From: Herbiconiux daphne
Lineage (GTDB): Bacteria > Actinomycetota > Actinomycetes > Actinomycetales > Microbacteriaceae
Direction: 5' to 3'
NCBI RefSeq assembly: GCF_024979295.1
Contig: NZ_JANLCJ010000004.1
Coordinates: 248,001 to 312,000, forward strand
Length of the DNA: 64,000 bases
Below are positions 7,867-16,340 of the stretch, one piece after another (position 1 is the first letter of the stretch; every line of letters begins with the position of its first letter). Made by a program: the position numbers and the translations under genes. A model generated the notes under the pieces. It searched no databases. It saw only the letters and a program-made list of their open reading frames with translations, and had not been told where the DNA came from.

Positions 7867-10658
7867 CAGCGGTGTGCTCCCTTCCCGGCCACGACCGGTG
7901 TCGCCCCGGTCGGCTCGGAGTCGTTCTCCTCCGCGTCGTCGCCGAGGTAGGCGGCGATCGCCGCGGGGTTCTCGCGCACTTCGCCGGCGGTGCCGTCGCA
8001 GACGTGCTTGCCGAAGTCGATCACGGTGATGCGGTCGCAGATGCTCATCACGAAGTTCATGTCGTGCTCGATCACGAGCACCGCCATCCCCCACGAGTCG
8101 GCGAGGCGGCGCACCAGGCGGCCGAACTCCGCCGACTCGCTGTCACTGAGGCCGGCCACGGGCTCGTCGAGCAACAGCACCGAAGGCTTCGCGGCCACGG
8201 CCCGGGCGATCGCCACGAGACGCCGCTCGCCGTAGGAGATGTCGTCGGGTGTCTTGTGCAGCAGCGGCGCAAGGCCGAAGTCCTGCACGGCCGCCATGGT
8301 CACCGGGTCGAGCACGGTCTTCGAGGGTCGAACGAGCTCGAGCAGGGCCTTGAGCCCGATCTTGCGGTCCTGCGGAACCTGCAGGTTCTCCAGCACCGTC
8401 ATCTCGGGGAACAGCTCGAGTCCCTGGAAGGAGCGAACGATGCCGTGTCCGGCCCTGCGGTGCGGGGCCCAGCCGTCGATCTTCTCGTCGCCGAGCGAGA
8501 CCGAGCCGGAGTAGGGGGTGAAACCCGAGACGGCATCCATCAGCGAGGTCTTGCCGGCACCGTTCGGCCCGATCAAGCCGACCACCTGGCCCGGCCGCAC
8601 CTCGAAGCTGAGCGAATCGACGGCCACCACTCCCCCGTAGCGCACGCTCAGACCCGTGACCGTGAGGTTCTTGGGCTCGACCCGCGTGGGCGTCACGGCT
8701 TCGGTCGACGGCTCGAACCGCTTCACGGGCCGCACCCACGGCAGCTTCGGCGCGATGCGCTTCTCGAGTTTGCCGAAGCGCACCGAGAGATCCTGCACGA
8801 TGCCGTGCGGATTGAAGATGATGGCGCCGAGCGAACCGAGACCTGCGATCAGCGGCAGCCAGTCGACGAAGCCCTGCCAGTTCAGGGCGATCAACGACGA
8901 CAGGGCACTCGGTGCGCCGACGGCCGCGAAGATCGCGCCGACCACGAAGCCCACACCGCCGATCACGATCCACGCCACCGCGAGCATCGAGGTGAAGGTG
9001 TCGTACTGCGTGAACGACGCGGTGGTGAACTGGTAGGTGAGCAGGATGCCCCCGAGGCCGGCGAGCGCGCCCGAGATGGTGAACGAGATCATCTTGGTGC
9101 GCGAGACGTTGACCCCTGAGGCCGAGGCGGCTCGCTCGTTCGAGCGCACCGCGATCATGCTGCGCCCGAGCCGCCCACGACGGAGGTTGGTGACCACGAA
9201 CATGGCGATCACGAGCACGATCAAGGTGAAGGCCGCATACCGCTCCGGATGCGTCGAGCCGCTGATGTCCAGCCCCAGGATCGATGCCTGGCCCACGCGC
9301 AGGCCCGCCGAGGTGCCCGAGAAGTTCGAGTTGGTGAGGATCATGTCGTTCACCGCCCAGGTGGCGGCGAGCGTGATCACGGCGAGGTTGACGCCGCGCG
9401 TGCGGAGGGCGGGCAGCGCGAACAGCAGCCCGATGACGGCCGCGGCCAGCGTGCCGACGATGAGTGCCGGAATGAAGGTGAAACCGAGGTCGACCGTGAG
9501 TCGCGCCCCGATCAGGCCGCCCACTGCGGCGATCGCGTACTGTGCGATCGACACCTGCCCGGTGTAGCCGATCAGCACCACGAGCGAGAGCAGGATGATC
9601 GAGACCACGAACGTGACCGACAGCGCGGAGAGCCAGGTGGTGGGGAACACCAGGAAGATCAGCAGCATGACCACCACGAACAGCGGTATGACGATGCCCC
9701 AGCGGAAGCGGCCGTTGCCGATCAGCGGCAGCCGCTCACCCGCTTGGCCGCGTAGCGGCAGGCTCGAGCCTCTCGCCAGCAGCACCACGATCAGCACGAT
9801 CAGCGGGAACGCGTCGGAGACCGCGGCGATGCCGGTGAGGTTCTTGAAGTCGGCGTTGAAGCGGATGAGGATCGTCTGCGCGACGCCCATGAACAGCGAA
9901 GCGGCCAGCACCAGGGGGAACGACTTGAAGTCGGCCAGCACGAGGGCGGCGAGCACCGGAATGATCAGCAGGCTGAGCGCCGTGGGCGACACCTGCGTGA
10001 TCGGCGCCACCAGGATGCCGGCCACGGCGGCCAGGGCCGTGCCCGCGACCCAGGTGGCCGAGGAGACGAAGCCGGGCGAGATGCCGAGGGCGGCCGCACC
10101 GCGCTCGTTCTGCGACACGGCGGCGGTCACCCAGCCGATGCGGGTGTAGCGCCAGACGATCATCAGGGCCGCGGTGATGACGATGCCGATGCCGAGCAGC
10201 CAGAAGTAGCTCTCGGAGATCGACGCGTCGCCGATCTTCAGAAGGCTGGAGGGCAGGATCGGCTTCACGAACGGGGGCGCGTAGCCCCAGATCTTCGCAG
10301 CTCCGGCCTGCAGCACCAGCAGAACGATCAGCGTGGCGATGAGGCGGGTGAGCGGCGAGGCGTTGCGCATCCGGCGCAGGACGAGCTGGTCGACCGCGAG
10401 CCCGAGCAGGGCGGTCACGACGACGGCGAGCACGAACGCCAGCACCGGTGGCAGCCCCGCCGTCACCGGCACGGAGGCGTTGAAGCTCGAGGGAGAGCTG
10501 AACTGCAGATAGAGGTACGCGCCGATCATCGCGAAGCCGCCGTGAGCGATGTTCACGACGCCCGAACCGCGATAGATCAGCAGCACGCCCTGCCCGAGCA
10601 GGGCGTAGATGGCCCCGAGGCCGAGGCCCAGCAGGCCGAACTGGATGATGTCGCTCAT
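7866..10658 (-). CDS. Fused Liv-type ABC transporter: permease LivH + permease LivM + ATPase LivG
   Basis: One continuous 930-residue frame holds three subunits usually encoded separately. Residues 1-300 are a LivH-like permease (LGLGAIYALLGQGVLLIYRG, VVNIAHGGFAMIGAY). Residues 310-640 are a LivM-like permease (GYTGQVSIAQYAIAAVGG, PALRTRGVNLAVITLA, SGALAGLGGILL). Residues 665-905 are a LivG-like ATPase with Walker A GPNGAGKTS near 700, signature ISYGERR near 806 and Walker B LLLDEPVAGL near 829. No stop or frame break separates the parts. The start has AAAGGAGAG upstream. With livF and the lipoprotein it makes a complete importer, predicted for an aromatic acid from its position beside the gentisate operon. 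Confidence 0.9.
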   Translation of the reverse strand: MSDIIQFGLLGLGLGAIYALLGQGVLLIYRGSGVVNIAHGGFAMIGAYLYLQFSSPSSFNASVPVTAGLPPVLAFVLAVVVTALLGLAVDQLVLRRMRNASPLTRLIATLIVLLVLQAGAAKIWGYAPPFVKPILPSSLLKIGDASISESYFWLLGIGIVITAALMIVWRYTRIGWVTAAVSQNERGAAALGISPGFVSSATWVAGTALAAVAGILVAPITQVSPTALSLLIIPVLAALVLADFKSFPLVLAASLFMGVAQTILIRFNADFKNLTGIAAVSDAFPLIVLIVVLLARGSSLPLRGQAGERLPLIGNGRFRWGIVIPLFVVVMLLIFLVFPTTWLSALSVTFVVSIILLSLVVLIGYTGQVSIAQYAIAAVGGLIGARLTVDLGFTFIPALIVGTLAAAVIGLLFALPALRTRGVNLAVITLAATWAVNDMILTNSNFSGTSAGLRVGQASILGLDISGSTHPERYAAFTLIVLVIAMFVVTNLRRGRLGRSMIAVRSNERAASASGVNVSRTKMISFTISGALAGLGGILLTYQFTTASFTQYDTFTSMLAVAWIVIGGVGFVVGAIFAAVGAPSALSSLIALNWQGFVDWLPLIAGLGSLGAIIFNPHGIVQDLSVRFGKLEKRIAPKLPWVRPVKRFEPSTEAVTPTRVEPKNLTVTGLSVRYGGVVAVDSLSFEVRPGQVVGLIGPNGAGKTSLMDAVSGFTPYSGSVSLGDEKIDGWAPHRRAGHGIVRSFQGLELFPEMTVLENLQVPQDRKIGLKALLELVRPSKTVLDPVTMAAVQDFGLAPLLHKTPDDISYGERRLVAIARAVAAKPSVLLLDEPVAGLSDSESAEFGRLVRRLADSWGMAVLVIEHDMNFVMSICDRITVIDFGKHVCDGTAGEVRENPAAIAAYLGDDAEENDSEPTGATPVVAGKGAHR

Positions 10659-10682
10659 GTGCGAAGACTCTCCTTTGAGTGA

Positions 10683-10717
10683 CCAGGGGCCGGGCAGTCG
10701 CCTGCGCCGGCCCCTGG
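10683..10717 (-). terminator. Intercistronic hairpin between binding protein and permease genes
   Basis: A perfect 11-bp inverted repeat, CCAGGGGCCGG (10683-10693) and CCGGCCCCTGG (10707-10717), with a 13-nt loop. It is placed between the substrate-binding-protein gene and the fused permease gene. Such hairpins commonly stabilise the upstream transcript or attenuate downstream transcription so that binding protein exceeds permease. No U tract follows. Confidence 0.6.
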
Positions 10718-10750
10718 CCGAGTGCTACATGGTGTTCGGGTGCGGGCGGG

Positions 10751-12004
10751 TCAGAGCTCGTCGCCGGGAACCGGCAGTCCGTCGCCGACGGGATCGATGG
10801 TGACGGTCTCAGGATTCCACTTCTTCAGGATGACACCGGTGTTGAACTGACGCGGCATGTCCGGGTTGGGGTTCGGCACCGAGAAGTCGATGGGCGGCAT
10901 CGGCGCGTCGCCCTCCGGTCCGAAGGTGACGGTCGTCGAGTTCAGCGCTTCGACGAGCGCCTCCTTCGTGAGCTCGTCGCCCGAGAGGTTCTCAGCCGCC
11001 TGAGCCAGCGCGTAGGCTCCGAGCCATCCGCGGAAGACCAGGTTGGGGTTGTTCTCGGGAGCCGGGCTCGCGAGAGCGTCTCCGGCGTCGACCTCCGCCT
11101 GGGCCTGCTTGTTGAACTCGTCGAGCAGCGGGTAGTCCCAGGTGACCTCGGGGAACGACCCGGTGAGGTAGATGTCCGAGATGTCCGGGCCGAGCCCCGC
11201 CAGCACCTGGTAGGGGGCGAGGCCGTCGGAGACGCACATCGCGCCCTCGTAGCCACTGCGGCCCTGTGCCGTGATCCAGGCGCCCATCAGCTGCGGCGGC
11301 GCCGCGGGCATGATGAGGTCGGCGTCGGTGTCGATGGCCTGCTGCACGTACGGCGAGATGTCGGTCGTCGAGACGGGGAAGGTGAGGGTTTCGGTGGTGA
11401 CACCGCGTGCCTCGACGAGAGCCGCCGCGTCAGCGGCCTGCTCCTGGGCGTTCGGCGTCTCCGACACGGCCAGGGTGATGCTCTTGGCGCCGACGGCGTC
11501 GCCACCCAGCACCGCGCATCCGGGCTGGTCGTAGAGGTTCTGACCGAGCGGGAACTGCATCGCACCCTTGAGCGCGGCCGGAGTGTCGGGGTTGGAGTTG
11601 ATGGCGGGGAGGCCGGCCTCTTCGATGATCGCGTCGGTGTCGTCGCCGGCGGTGATGACCAGCGGGCTGATCAGCGCGACCGCGTCGGGGTCGTCGACGG
11701 CCTGCTGGAAGCACGCGATCTCGCCCTGCGGGGTGAGGTCGCTCTTGCACTCTTTGACCACGACGTTGTGGCCGGCGAGGCCGCCGTCGGCGTTGATCGC
11801 CCGAACGCCGGCCTTGACGCCGGCCCCGATCTGATCGGAGTTGACGTTGGCGGGGTAGGTGGTCCAGACGTTCACGTCGGAGCCGGTGGGTGCCGATGAG
11901 GCGCCGGCGTCGGGCGAGCCTCCGGAGGACGAACAGGCGGCGAGCGCGCCGACCAATCCGACCGCTGCGATTACAGCCAGGCTTCGTTGCCGTGACCTGT
12001 TCAT
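10751..12004 (-). CDS. ABC transporter substrate-binding lipoprotein (LivK/LivJ-like)
   Basis: A 417-residue periplasmic-binding-protein-fold lipoprotein. The signal peptide ends in lipobox LAAC with Cys24, followed by a Ser/Gly/Ala linker. The mature part shows the Leu/Ile/Val-binding type I fold (DQIGAGVKAGVRAINADGGL, CFQQAVDDPDAVALISPLV). ATG at 12004 is chosen over an upstream in-frame ATG because AGAGGA lies just before it and it starts the signal peptide. It is first in the operon, ahead of the fused permease/ATPase. The ligand is unknown; the gentisate operon upstream points to an aromatic acid. Confidence 0.9.
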   Translation of the reverse strand: MNRSRQRSLAVIAAVGLVGALAACSSSGGSPDAGASSAPTGSDVNVWTTYPANVNSDQIGAGVKAGVRAINADGGLAGHNVVVKECKSDLTPQGEIACFQQAVDDPDAVALISPLVITAGDDTDAIIEEAGLPAINSNPDTPAALKGAMQFPLGQNLYDQPGCAVLGGDAVGAKSITLAVSETPNAQEQAADAAALVEARGVTTETLTFPVSTTDISPYVQQAIDTDADLIMPAAPPQLMGAWITAQGRSGYEGAMCVSDGLAPYQVLAGLGPDISDIYLTGSFPEVTWDYPLLDEFNKQAQAEVDAGDALASPAPENNPNLVFRGWLGAYALAQAAENLSGDELTKEALVEALNSTTVTFGPEGDAPMPPIDFSVPNPNPDMPRQFNTGVILKKWNPETVTIDPVGDGLPVPGDEL

Positions 12005-12165
12005 TCGATCCTCTTCTCCGTCGACCGGATGACTCCGGCCGAGCATCGGGTGCATGGAGCCTGACACACGAATTCCTTCGAGAGTCTTTCGCTTCGGCAC
12101 CTCCGATGCGAGCAGCTGCGACCGTGCAGCTGTTCGGTTGGCCGCGCCGATGCGGACCCCTCATA

Positions 12166-12237
12166 GTCAAATAGCCTACTGTAGGATGTTACTACTTTCG
12201 ATATGGGGGCCCGCAAGGGTATAAATGTCATACCCTT
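12166..12237. promoter_or_regulatory. Probable regulatory region of the Liv operon with two palindromes
   Basis: The 239-nt gap between the flavin hydroxylase stop and the binding-protein start turns AT-rich here. CCTAC-T-GTAGG (12175-12185) and AAGGGTAT-N7-ATACCCTT (12215-12222 and 12230-12237) are perfect inverted repeats. The 8-mer GCCTACTG and the 9-mer AATGTCATA inside them recur in the promoter of the gentisate operon. The second repeat is also 7 nt past the hydroxylase stop and could act as a weak terminator. No confident -10/-35 pair was identified. Confidence 0.5.
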
Positions 12238-12243
12238 TGATTG

Positions 12244-13503
12244 TTACTTGTTTGAAACATCTGGGAGCGTCTCGCGGTGGTCCAACCCGACCACCGTCCG
12301 GTAGGCCCCGGAGATGCTCGCCAGCTCGTCGGCCGAGATCACGTCGTCGACGTTCTCGAACGGACGGTCACCCGTTCGTTCCCAGACTTCCCGGAGGATC
12401 GCGTCGGGCGGGTTCTCGCGATTCATGAGAACCACCGCCGTGGTCGCCGGCCGCCGGACGAGCTCGTAGGCGGCGAGCGCCTCACGGGCATCCGGGATCT
12501 GCTCGAGGCGCTGCCTGAGTGCCGGCCCGTCGAGGATTGCCTGTCCCGCACCGTTGGATCCGCGGGGCACCATCGGATGCGCGGCGTCGCCGAGCAGGGT
12601 CACGCGGCCGGTCCCCCACCATTCGAGCGGGTCCTGGTCGACCATCGGGAATTCGAACACGTCGTCAGCGCCCGCGAGCAAAGCCGGCACATCGAGCCAG
12701 TCGAAGTGCCAGTCGGCGAAGGCAGGAAGGAACTCGTCGGGATTGCCGCGGGCGCCCCAGCTGCGGTCGGCCTCGAAGGGGCTCTCCAGTTCGGCGACCC
12801 AATTGACGAGTTGGCCCCCGCGGCCGTCGACGTCGTCGCGGATCGGGTAGATGACGAGCTTGCCGCCTTGCAGCCAGCCCGCGCGCACCATGGTGGCGCC
12901 GCTCAGAATGGGCGACCAGACAGTGGTGCCGCGCCACATCTTGATGCCCGAGTACCGTGGACGCCCTTCCTCGGGGTGCAGCTGCCGTCGCACCACCGAG
13001 TGGATGCCGTCGCACCCGATCAGGGCCCGGCCGGTGACCTCGGCGCGCTCCTCGCCGGTCGCGATCGACCGGAAGCGCGCGACGACCCGGTCGTCGTCCT
13101 GTTCGAAGCCGGTGAGGGCGTGGTCGAGGCGCACGGCATCCGCACCCAGCCGCTCGACGGCGGTGCGGTAGAGCATCATCTGGAACTCGCCCCGGTGCAC
13201 GCTGAACTGGTAGTGCTCGTGGCCGGCGAAGCGCCCGGCCGGTTCGGTGACGATCTCCTGCCCGAAGCGGTTGTAGAAAGCGGACTCGCGGGTCTCCACC
13301 GCGATGGAGCGCATCGCCTCGGTGAGTCCCAACCGATCCAGAACCCCAGCGGCGTGCGGAAGGATGTTCACTCCCACCCCGAGGGGACGCAGCTCGGGCG
13401 CCGCCTCGAACACGGTGCACGGGATGCCGGCCGCGTGCAGTTCGAGCGCCAGCACGAGGCCGCCGATCCCGCCTCCGATGATCAGAACCCGCGATTCATC
13501 CAT
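12244..13503 (-). CDS. Group A flavin monooxygenase (aromatic hydroxylase, PhzS-like)
   Basis: A 419-residue FAD/NAD(P)H aromatic hydroxylase. The FAD motif is VLIIGGGIGGLVLALEL (6-22), the Asp-Gly motif is ALIGCDGIHSVVRR, and the second FAD motif is RVTLLGDAAHPMVPRGSNGA. The WRGTT segment and overall pattern are closer to PhzS-type hydroxylases than to known 3-hydroxybenzoate 6-hydroxylases. ATG at 13503 has GAAGGAG 6 nt upstream. Being last in a gentisate-degrading gene string, it may make gentisate from a monohydroxybenzoate such as salicylate or 3-hydroxybenzoate. That is inference from context. Confidence 0.85.
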   Translation of the reverse strand: MDESRVLIIGGGIGGLVLALELHAAGIPCTVFEAAPELRPLGVGVNILPHAAGVLDRLGLTEAMRSIAVETRESAFYNRFGQEIVTEPAGRFAGHEHYQFSVHRGEFQMMLYRTAVERLGADAVRLDHALTGFEQDDDRVVARFRSIATGEERAEVTGRALIGCDGIHSVVRRQLHPEEGRPRYSGIKMWRGTTVWSPILSGATMVRAGWLQGGKLVIYPIRDDVDGRGGQLVNWVAELESPFEADRSWGARGNPDEFLPAFADWHFDWLDVPALLAGADDVFEFPMVDQDPLEWWGTGRVTLLGDAAHPMVPRGSNGAGQAILDGPALRQRLEQIPDAREALAAYELVRRPATTAVVLMNRENPPDAILREVWERTGDRPFENVDDVISADELASISGAYRTVVGLDHRETLPDVSNK

Positions 13504-13569
13504 GCCGCACTCCTTCGTCGTTCTGGAGCGAGCGTAAGCCGATCGGTGCGGCTGCCAGAATTCCAGCCC

Positions 13570-13580
13570 GAAGATTCTTC
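13570..13580. promoter_or_regulatory. Candidate IclR-type operator before the hydroxylase gene
   Basis: GAAGA-T-TCTTC is a perfect palindrome in the 94-nt gap between the IclR gene and the hydroxylase. A second GAATTC-centred imperfect palindrome lies about 10 nt away (13554-13565). The gap suggests a separate promoter for the hydroxylase. Assignment to the adjacent IclR protein is a guess. Confidence 0.3.
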
Positions 13581-13597
13581 TCGGCGGAACGATCTGG

Positions 13598-14365
13598 TCA
13601 GTGCGCCTGCTCGATGCGATCGGCCGTGCGCCGCAGCGGCGCCACCAGAGCCTCGAGCGCCGTCGACGAGCCACGCTGTTCGGGAACGCTCACCGCCAGC
13701 GCGGCGACCACCGCGCCGGCCCGGTCGTGCACCGGAACGGCGACGGCGCGCAGCCCCGCCAGCGTCTCGCCGCGGTTGGTGGCGTAGCCGCGAGCGCGCA
13801 CGAGCCGCAGCTCGCTGCGCAGCTCGTCCCAGCTGCCGATGGTCTGGCCGGTGAGCGTGCTGAACCCGTTCGGGAACACCGTCTCGAGCTCCTCTTCCGA
13901 GAGCCCCGCCAGCAGCACCTTGCCGCCCGACGAAGACTGCGCCGGCAGCAGGGTGCCGGTGCGCGAGGCCACCCGGATCAGCTGATCGCTCTCGACACTC
14001 TCGATGAAACGGCTGCAATCACCCTCGAGAACCAGGAGGTTGACCGTCTCGCGCACTTCGTCGACGAGGTCGTGCATGTGCGGCCGGGCGAGCATCCGGA
14101 GTCCATGGCCGCCGGCGCCGGCGAGTCCGATCTCCAGCAGCGCCTTGCCCAGGTAGTACCAGCGCGAACCGCGCTCCTGGAAGACGAACCCACGGTGGGA
14201 CATCGTCGCCAGCAGCCGGTGTGCGGTCGATCGGGCGACACCCAGCTCGGCGCTCACGTCGCTCACTCTCAGCTTCTGCCGTGTCTGGAACAGCAACAGC
14301 AGGCGTAGGGCGTTGTCGACCGACTCGATGGCGTAGGGCGGGAGGGGCGGGTTCTCAGCGGTCAT
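13598..14365 (-). CDS. IclR-family transcriptional regulator
   Basis: A 255-residue regulator. The N-terminal winged helix (LRVSDVSAELGVARSTAHRL at about 33-52) is followed by the IclR effector domain (SSSGGKVLLAGLSEEELETV, RGYATNRGE, AVAVPVHDRAGAVVAALAVS). IclR proteins often control gentisate and protocatechuate genes in actinobacteria, for example GenR of Corynebacterium glutamicum. It starts 2 nt after the SDR stop, so it is co-transcribed with the gentisate genes, and precedes the flavin hydroxylase. Confidence 0.9.
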   Translation of the reverse strand: MTAENPPLPPYAIESVDNALRLLLLFQTRQKLRVSDVSAELGVARSTAHRLLATMSHRGFVFQERGSRWYYLGKALLEIGLAGAGGHGLRMLARPHMHDLVDEVRETVNLLVLEGDCSRFIESVESDQLIRVASRTGTLLPAQSSSGGKVLLAGLSEEELETVFPNGFSTLTGQTIGSWDELRSELRLVRARGYATNRGETLAGLRAVAVPVHDRAGAVVAALAVSVPEQRGSSTALEALVAPLRRTADRIEQAH

Positions 14366-14367
14366 GG

Positions 14368-15129
14368 CTACTGGATGCAGTATCCGCCGTCGATGACGAG
14401 CGACGTGCCGGTGACGAAGTCGGACTCGTCGGAGGCGAGATAGAGGATGCCGTAGGCCTGCTGGATCGGGTCGCACACCCGGCGCAGCGGGATCTCGCCC
14501 AGGATGTTGGCCCTGATCTCCGGGTTCTCCAGGGCCGCCCCCATCATGGGTGTGTCGGTGGGCCCGGGATGCACCGAATTGCAGCGGATGTTGTGCGGCC
14601 CGTAGTGCCAGGCGATGTCCTTCGTCATGCCCGCGACGCCGCCTTTGGAGGCGGAATAGGCGAAGCCGCTGACGCTGCCGAGGAACGACGACAACGATCC
14701 CACGTTCACGATCGAGCCGCCACCGTTCTGCTTCATGATCGGGATGACGTACTTCGTGCTCCAGAAGATGCTCTTGGTGTTGGTGTCGAGGATGAGGTCC
14801 CATTCGGCCTCGGTGATGGTCTCCGGAGTATCGAAGGGGTCTTCGTCGGCCTTGCCGGCCACGTTCGCCAGCACGTCGACGGTGCCGAACGCCTCGACGG
14901 CCCGTTCGGTGACCGCTTTCCAGTCGGCCTCCCGCGACACGTCGTGCGACAGGGCGATGATGTCGAACCCCTCGGCCGTGATCTCGGCGACCATCGGCTG
15001 GAGTGACGCCGCCGATCGCGCCGTGGCCACCACCCGGGCCCCCTCCCGGGCCAGCAGGCGCGCTGTCGCATCCCCGATCCCGCCTGCCGCTCCGGTCACG
15101 ATGGCGACTTTGCCGTCGAGTCTTGCCAT
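14368..15129 (-). CDS. Short-chain dehydrogenase/reductase
   Basis: A 253-residue classical SDR. TGAAGGIG near residues 12-19 binds the cofactor, NVAG follows near 90, and the catalytic Ser and YSASK are present (SLSSFLGSVSGFAYSASKGG). The C-terminal ASDESDFVTGTSLVIDGGY is typical. An ATG at 15135 overlaps the MarR stop as ATGA, but the AGAGG site lies 7 nt before the ATG at 15129, so the latter is preferred. Located inside the gentisate operon between MarR and IclR, it may oxidise an aromatic or hydroxy intermediate. Substrate unknown. Confidence 0.87.
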   Translation of the reverse strand: MARLDGKVAIVTGAAGGIGDATARLLAREGARVVATARSAASLQPMVAEITAEGFDIIALSHDVSREADWKAVTERAVEAFGTVDVLANVAGKADEDPFDTPETITEAEWDLILDTNTKSIFWSTKYVIPIMKQNGGGSIVNVGSLSSFLGSVSGFAYSASKGGVAGMTKDIAWHYGPHNIRCNSVHPGPTDTPMMGAALENPEIRANILGEIPLRRVCDPIQQAYGILYLASDESDFVTGTSLVIDGGYCIQ

Positions 15130-15131
15130 GG

Positions 15132-15590
15132 TCATTCCTCTTTCCGTGGTGCCGTCGCGCGCAGGACTGCGGCGAGGAGGTGTCTGAGTTGTTCACGCTC
15201 CGACGCATCGAGTGCGCCGGTGAGCACCTCGTCGACCCGCGCCACGCGAGGCTGCAAGGCGGCGAGCTCGGCTCGGCCGTCGTCAGTCAGCCGCAGCACG
15301 TTGCGTCGGCGATCACCGAGATCGCGGGCGCGTGCGATCAGCCCGCGCCGCTCGAGCCGGGAGACGATGTCGGCGATGGTGGAGCGATCGAGGTCGAGCT
15401 GCACCACCAACTCCTGCTGACTGGCGCCGGGCGTTCCCGCGAGCACGTTCAGCACGCCGAACTGCACGCTCGTCACCTCGGCCGAGACCTCCCGTTGCCA
15501 GACGGCCACATGGGCCTGCTGCGCGCGGCGGATGAGATAGCCGGTGTACTCGCTCAGCTGGGTCGGGTGCATGGTGATCGACTGTCGCAT
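15132..15590 (-). CDS. MarR-family transcriptional regulator
   Basis: A 152-residue MarR protein. The winged helix reads VLAGTPGASQQELVVQLDLD then STIADIVSRLERRGLIARAR, and the wing is DLGDRRRNVLRLTDDG. It begins 3 nt after the isomerase stop and overlaps the SDR region, so it is part of the gentisate transcription unit. MarR proteins usually sense phenolic acids. Autoregulation through the 18.29-18.34 kb promoter is plausible. Confidence 0.9.
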   Translation of the reverse strand: MRQSITMHPTQLSEYTGYLIRRAQQAHVAVWQREVSAEVTSVQFGVLNVLAGTPGASQQELVVQLDLDRSTIADIVSRLERRGLIARARDLGDRRRNVLRLTDDGRAELAALQPRVARVDEVLTGALDASEREQLRHLLAAVLRATAPRKEE

Positions 15591-15593
15591 CCG

Positions 15594-16340
15594 TCACAGC
15601 CAGCGCGGCGGGGCCGGGAGCGTTCCCCCGCCGGCGCGCTCGACGCCGGCACCGCCTCGGCCGGTTGCCCAGCTCGCGAGGGCGGCCGCGGGGCCGGAGA
15701 CGACGACGACTCCGGGGTGTGGCTCAGCCGTGGTCGAGAGGCGATCGGTCGGCTCGAAGACGAACTCGGGCAGTTCTTCGGTCGCGGCCCTGCGCGCCCA
15801 GGAGGCACGCACGTCGGCGAGGAGAGCGTCGACGAGCTCGGGCGGGAAATCGGCGAACGCGGCGCCGCTGGCGAGGTCGACGGCGTGCATCCAGACCTCG
15901 CGGGTGCGCATCCAGACGGTCTCCGAGGCCGGAACCGTGCGCCCCTGGGCGGTGCGCACCAGGTTCGACCACCTCTCGTCGGGGAGGTCCCTCCACTCGA
16001 CCGAGAGGTGGATGGCGGCGTGATCGCACAGGTTTCGCAAGGCCTGCGGCGCAAGAGTGGCCGCGAGGTCGATCTCCTCGGCGCGCTGCCCTGGCGAGGA
16101 GTACATCGGCGTCTCCACCCCCGTGTCCGCCCATTCGATCAAGCGGGTGAGGGCGCGGGCATTCAGTCCCACATGGGCGATGACGTGCCGCCTGTTCCAG
16201 CCCGGCAGCAGTGAGGGCGCGTCGAACTCCTCGTCGCTCAGCCGATGCACCGTGCGCGCGAAGTAGGCCTGCCCGTGGCGGGCGAGCAGCAGAGCGCGCT
16301 GGAGCGCCGGGTCGCTCGTGCGGTCAGTCCTCGCGCCCAC
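15594..16340 (-). CDS. Mycothiol-dependent maleylpyruvate isomerase
   Basis: A 248-residue DinB/MDMPI-fold enzyme converting maleylpyruvate to fumarylpyruvate with mycothiol. The metal-binding pattern of the Corynebacterium enzyme is visible: His52 in GWNRRHVIAHVG, and Glu148 and His152 in REVWMHAVDL. GTG at 16340 overlaps the preceding gene by 17 nt and has GAAGAGG upstream. The mycothiol type is consistent with an actinobacterial host. It is the middle step between gentisate dioxygenase and fumarylpyruvate hydrolase, both encoded just upstream. Confidence 0.9.
   Translation of the reverse strand: MGARTDRTSDPALQRALLLARHGQAYFARTVHRLSDEEFDAPSLLPGWNRRHVIAHVGLNARALTRLIEWADTGVETPMYSSPGQRAEEIDLAATLAPQALRNLCDHAAIHLSVEWRDLPDERWSNLVRTAQGRTVPASETVWMRTREVWMHAVDLASGAAFADFPPELVDALLADVRASWARRAATEELPEFVFEPTDRLSTTAEPHPGVVVVSGPAAALASWATGRGGAGVERAGGGTLPAPPRWL

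Noticed and set aside
7872..10149. Several plus-strand frames opposite the Liv transporter genes
   Set aside because: They are His/Arg/Asp-rich shadows without family motifs, whereas the minus strand has complete ABC motifs.
12244..13503. Naming the flavin hydroxylase 3-hydroxybenzoate 6-hydroxylase
   Set aside because: The family fold fits, but the sequence pattern is closer to PhzS-type enzymes. Context alone does not fix the substrate.
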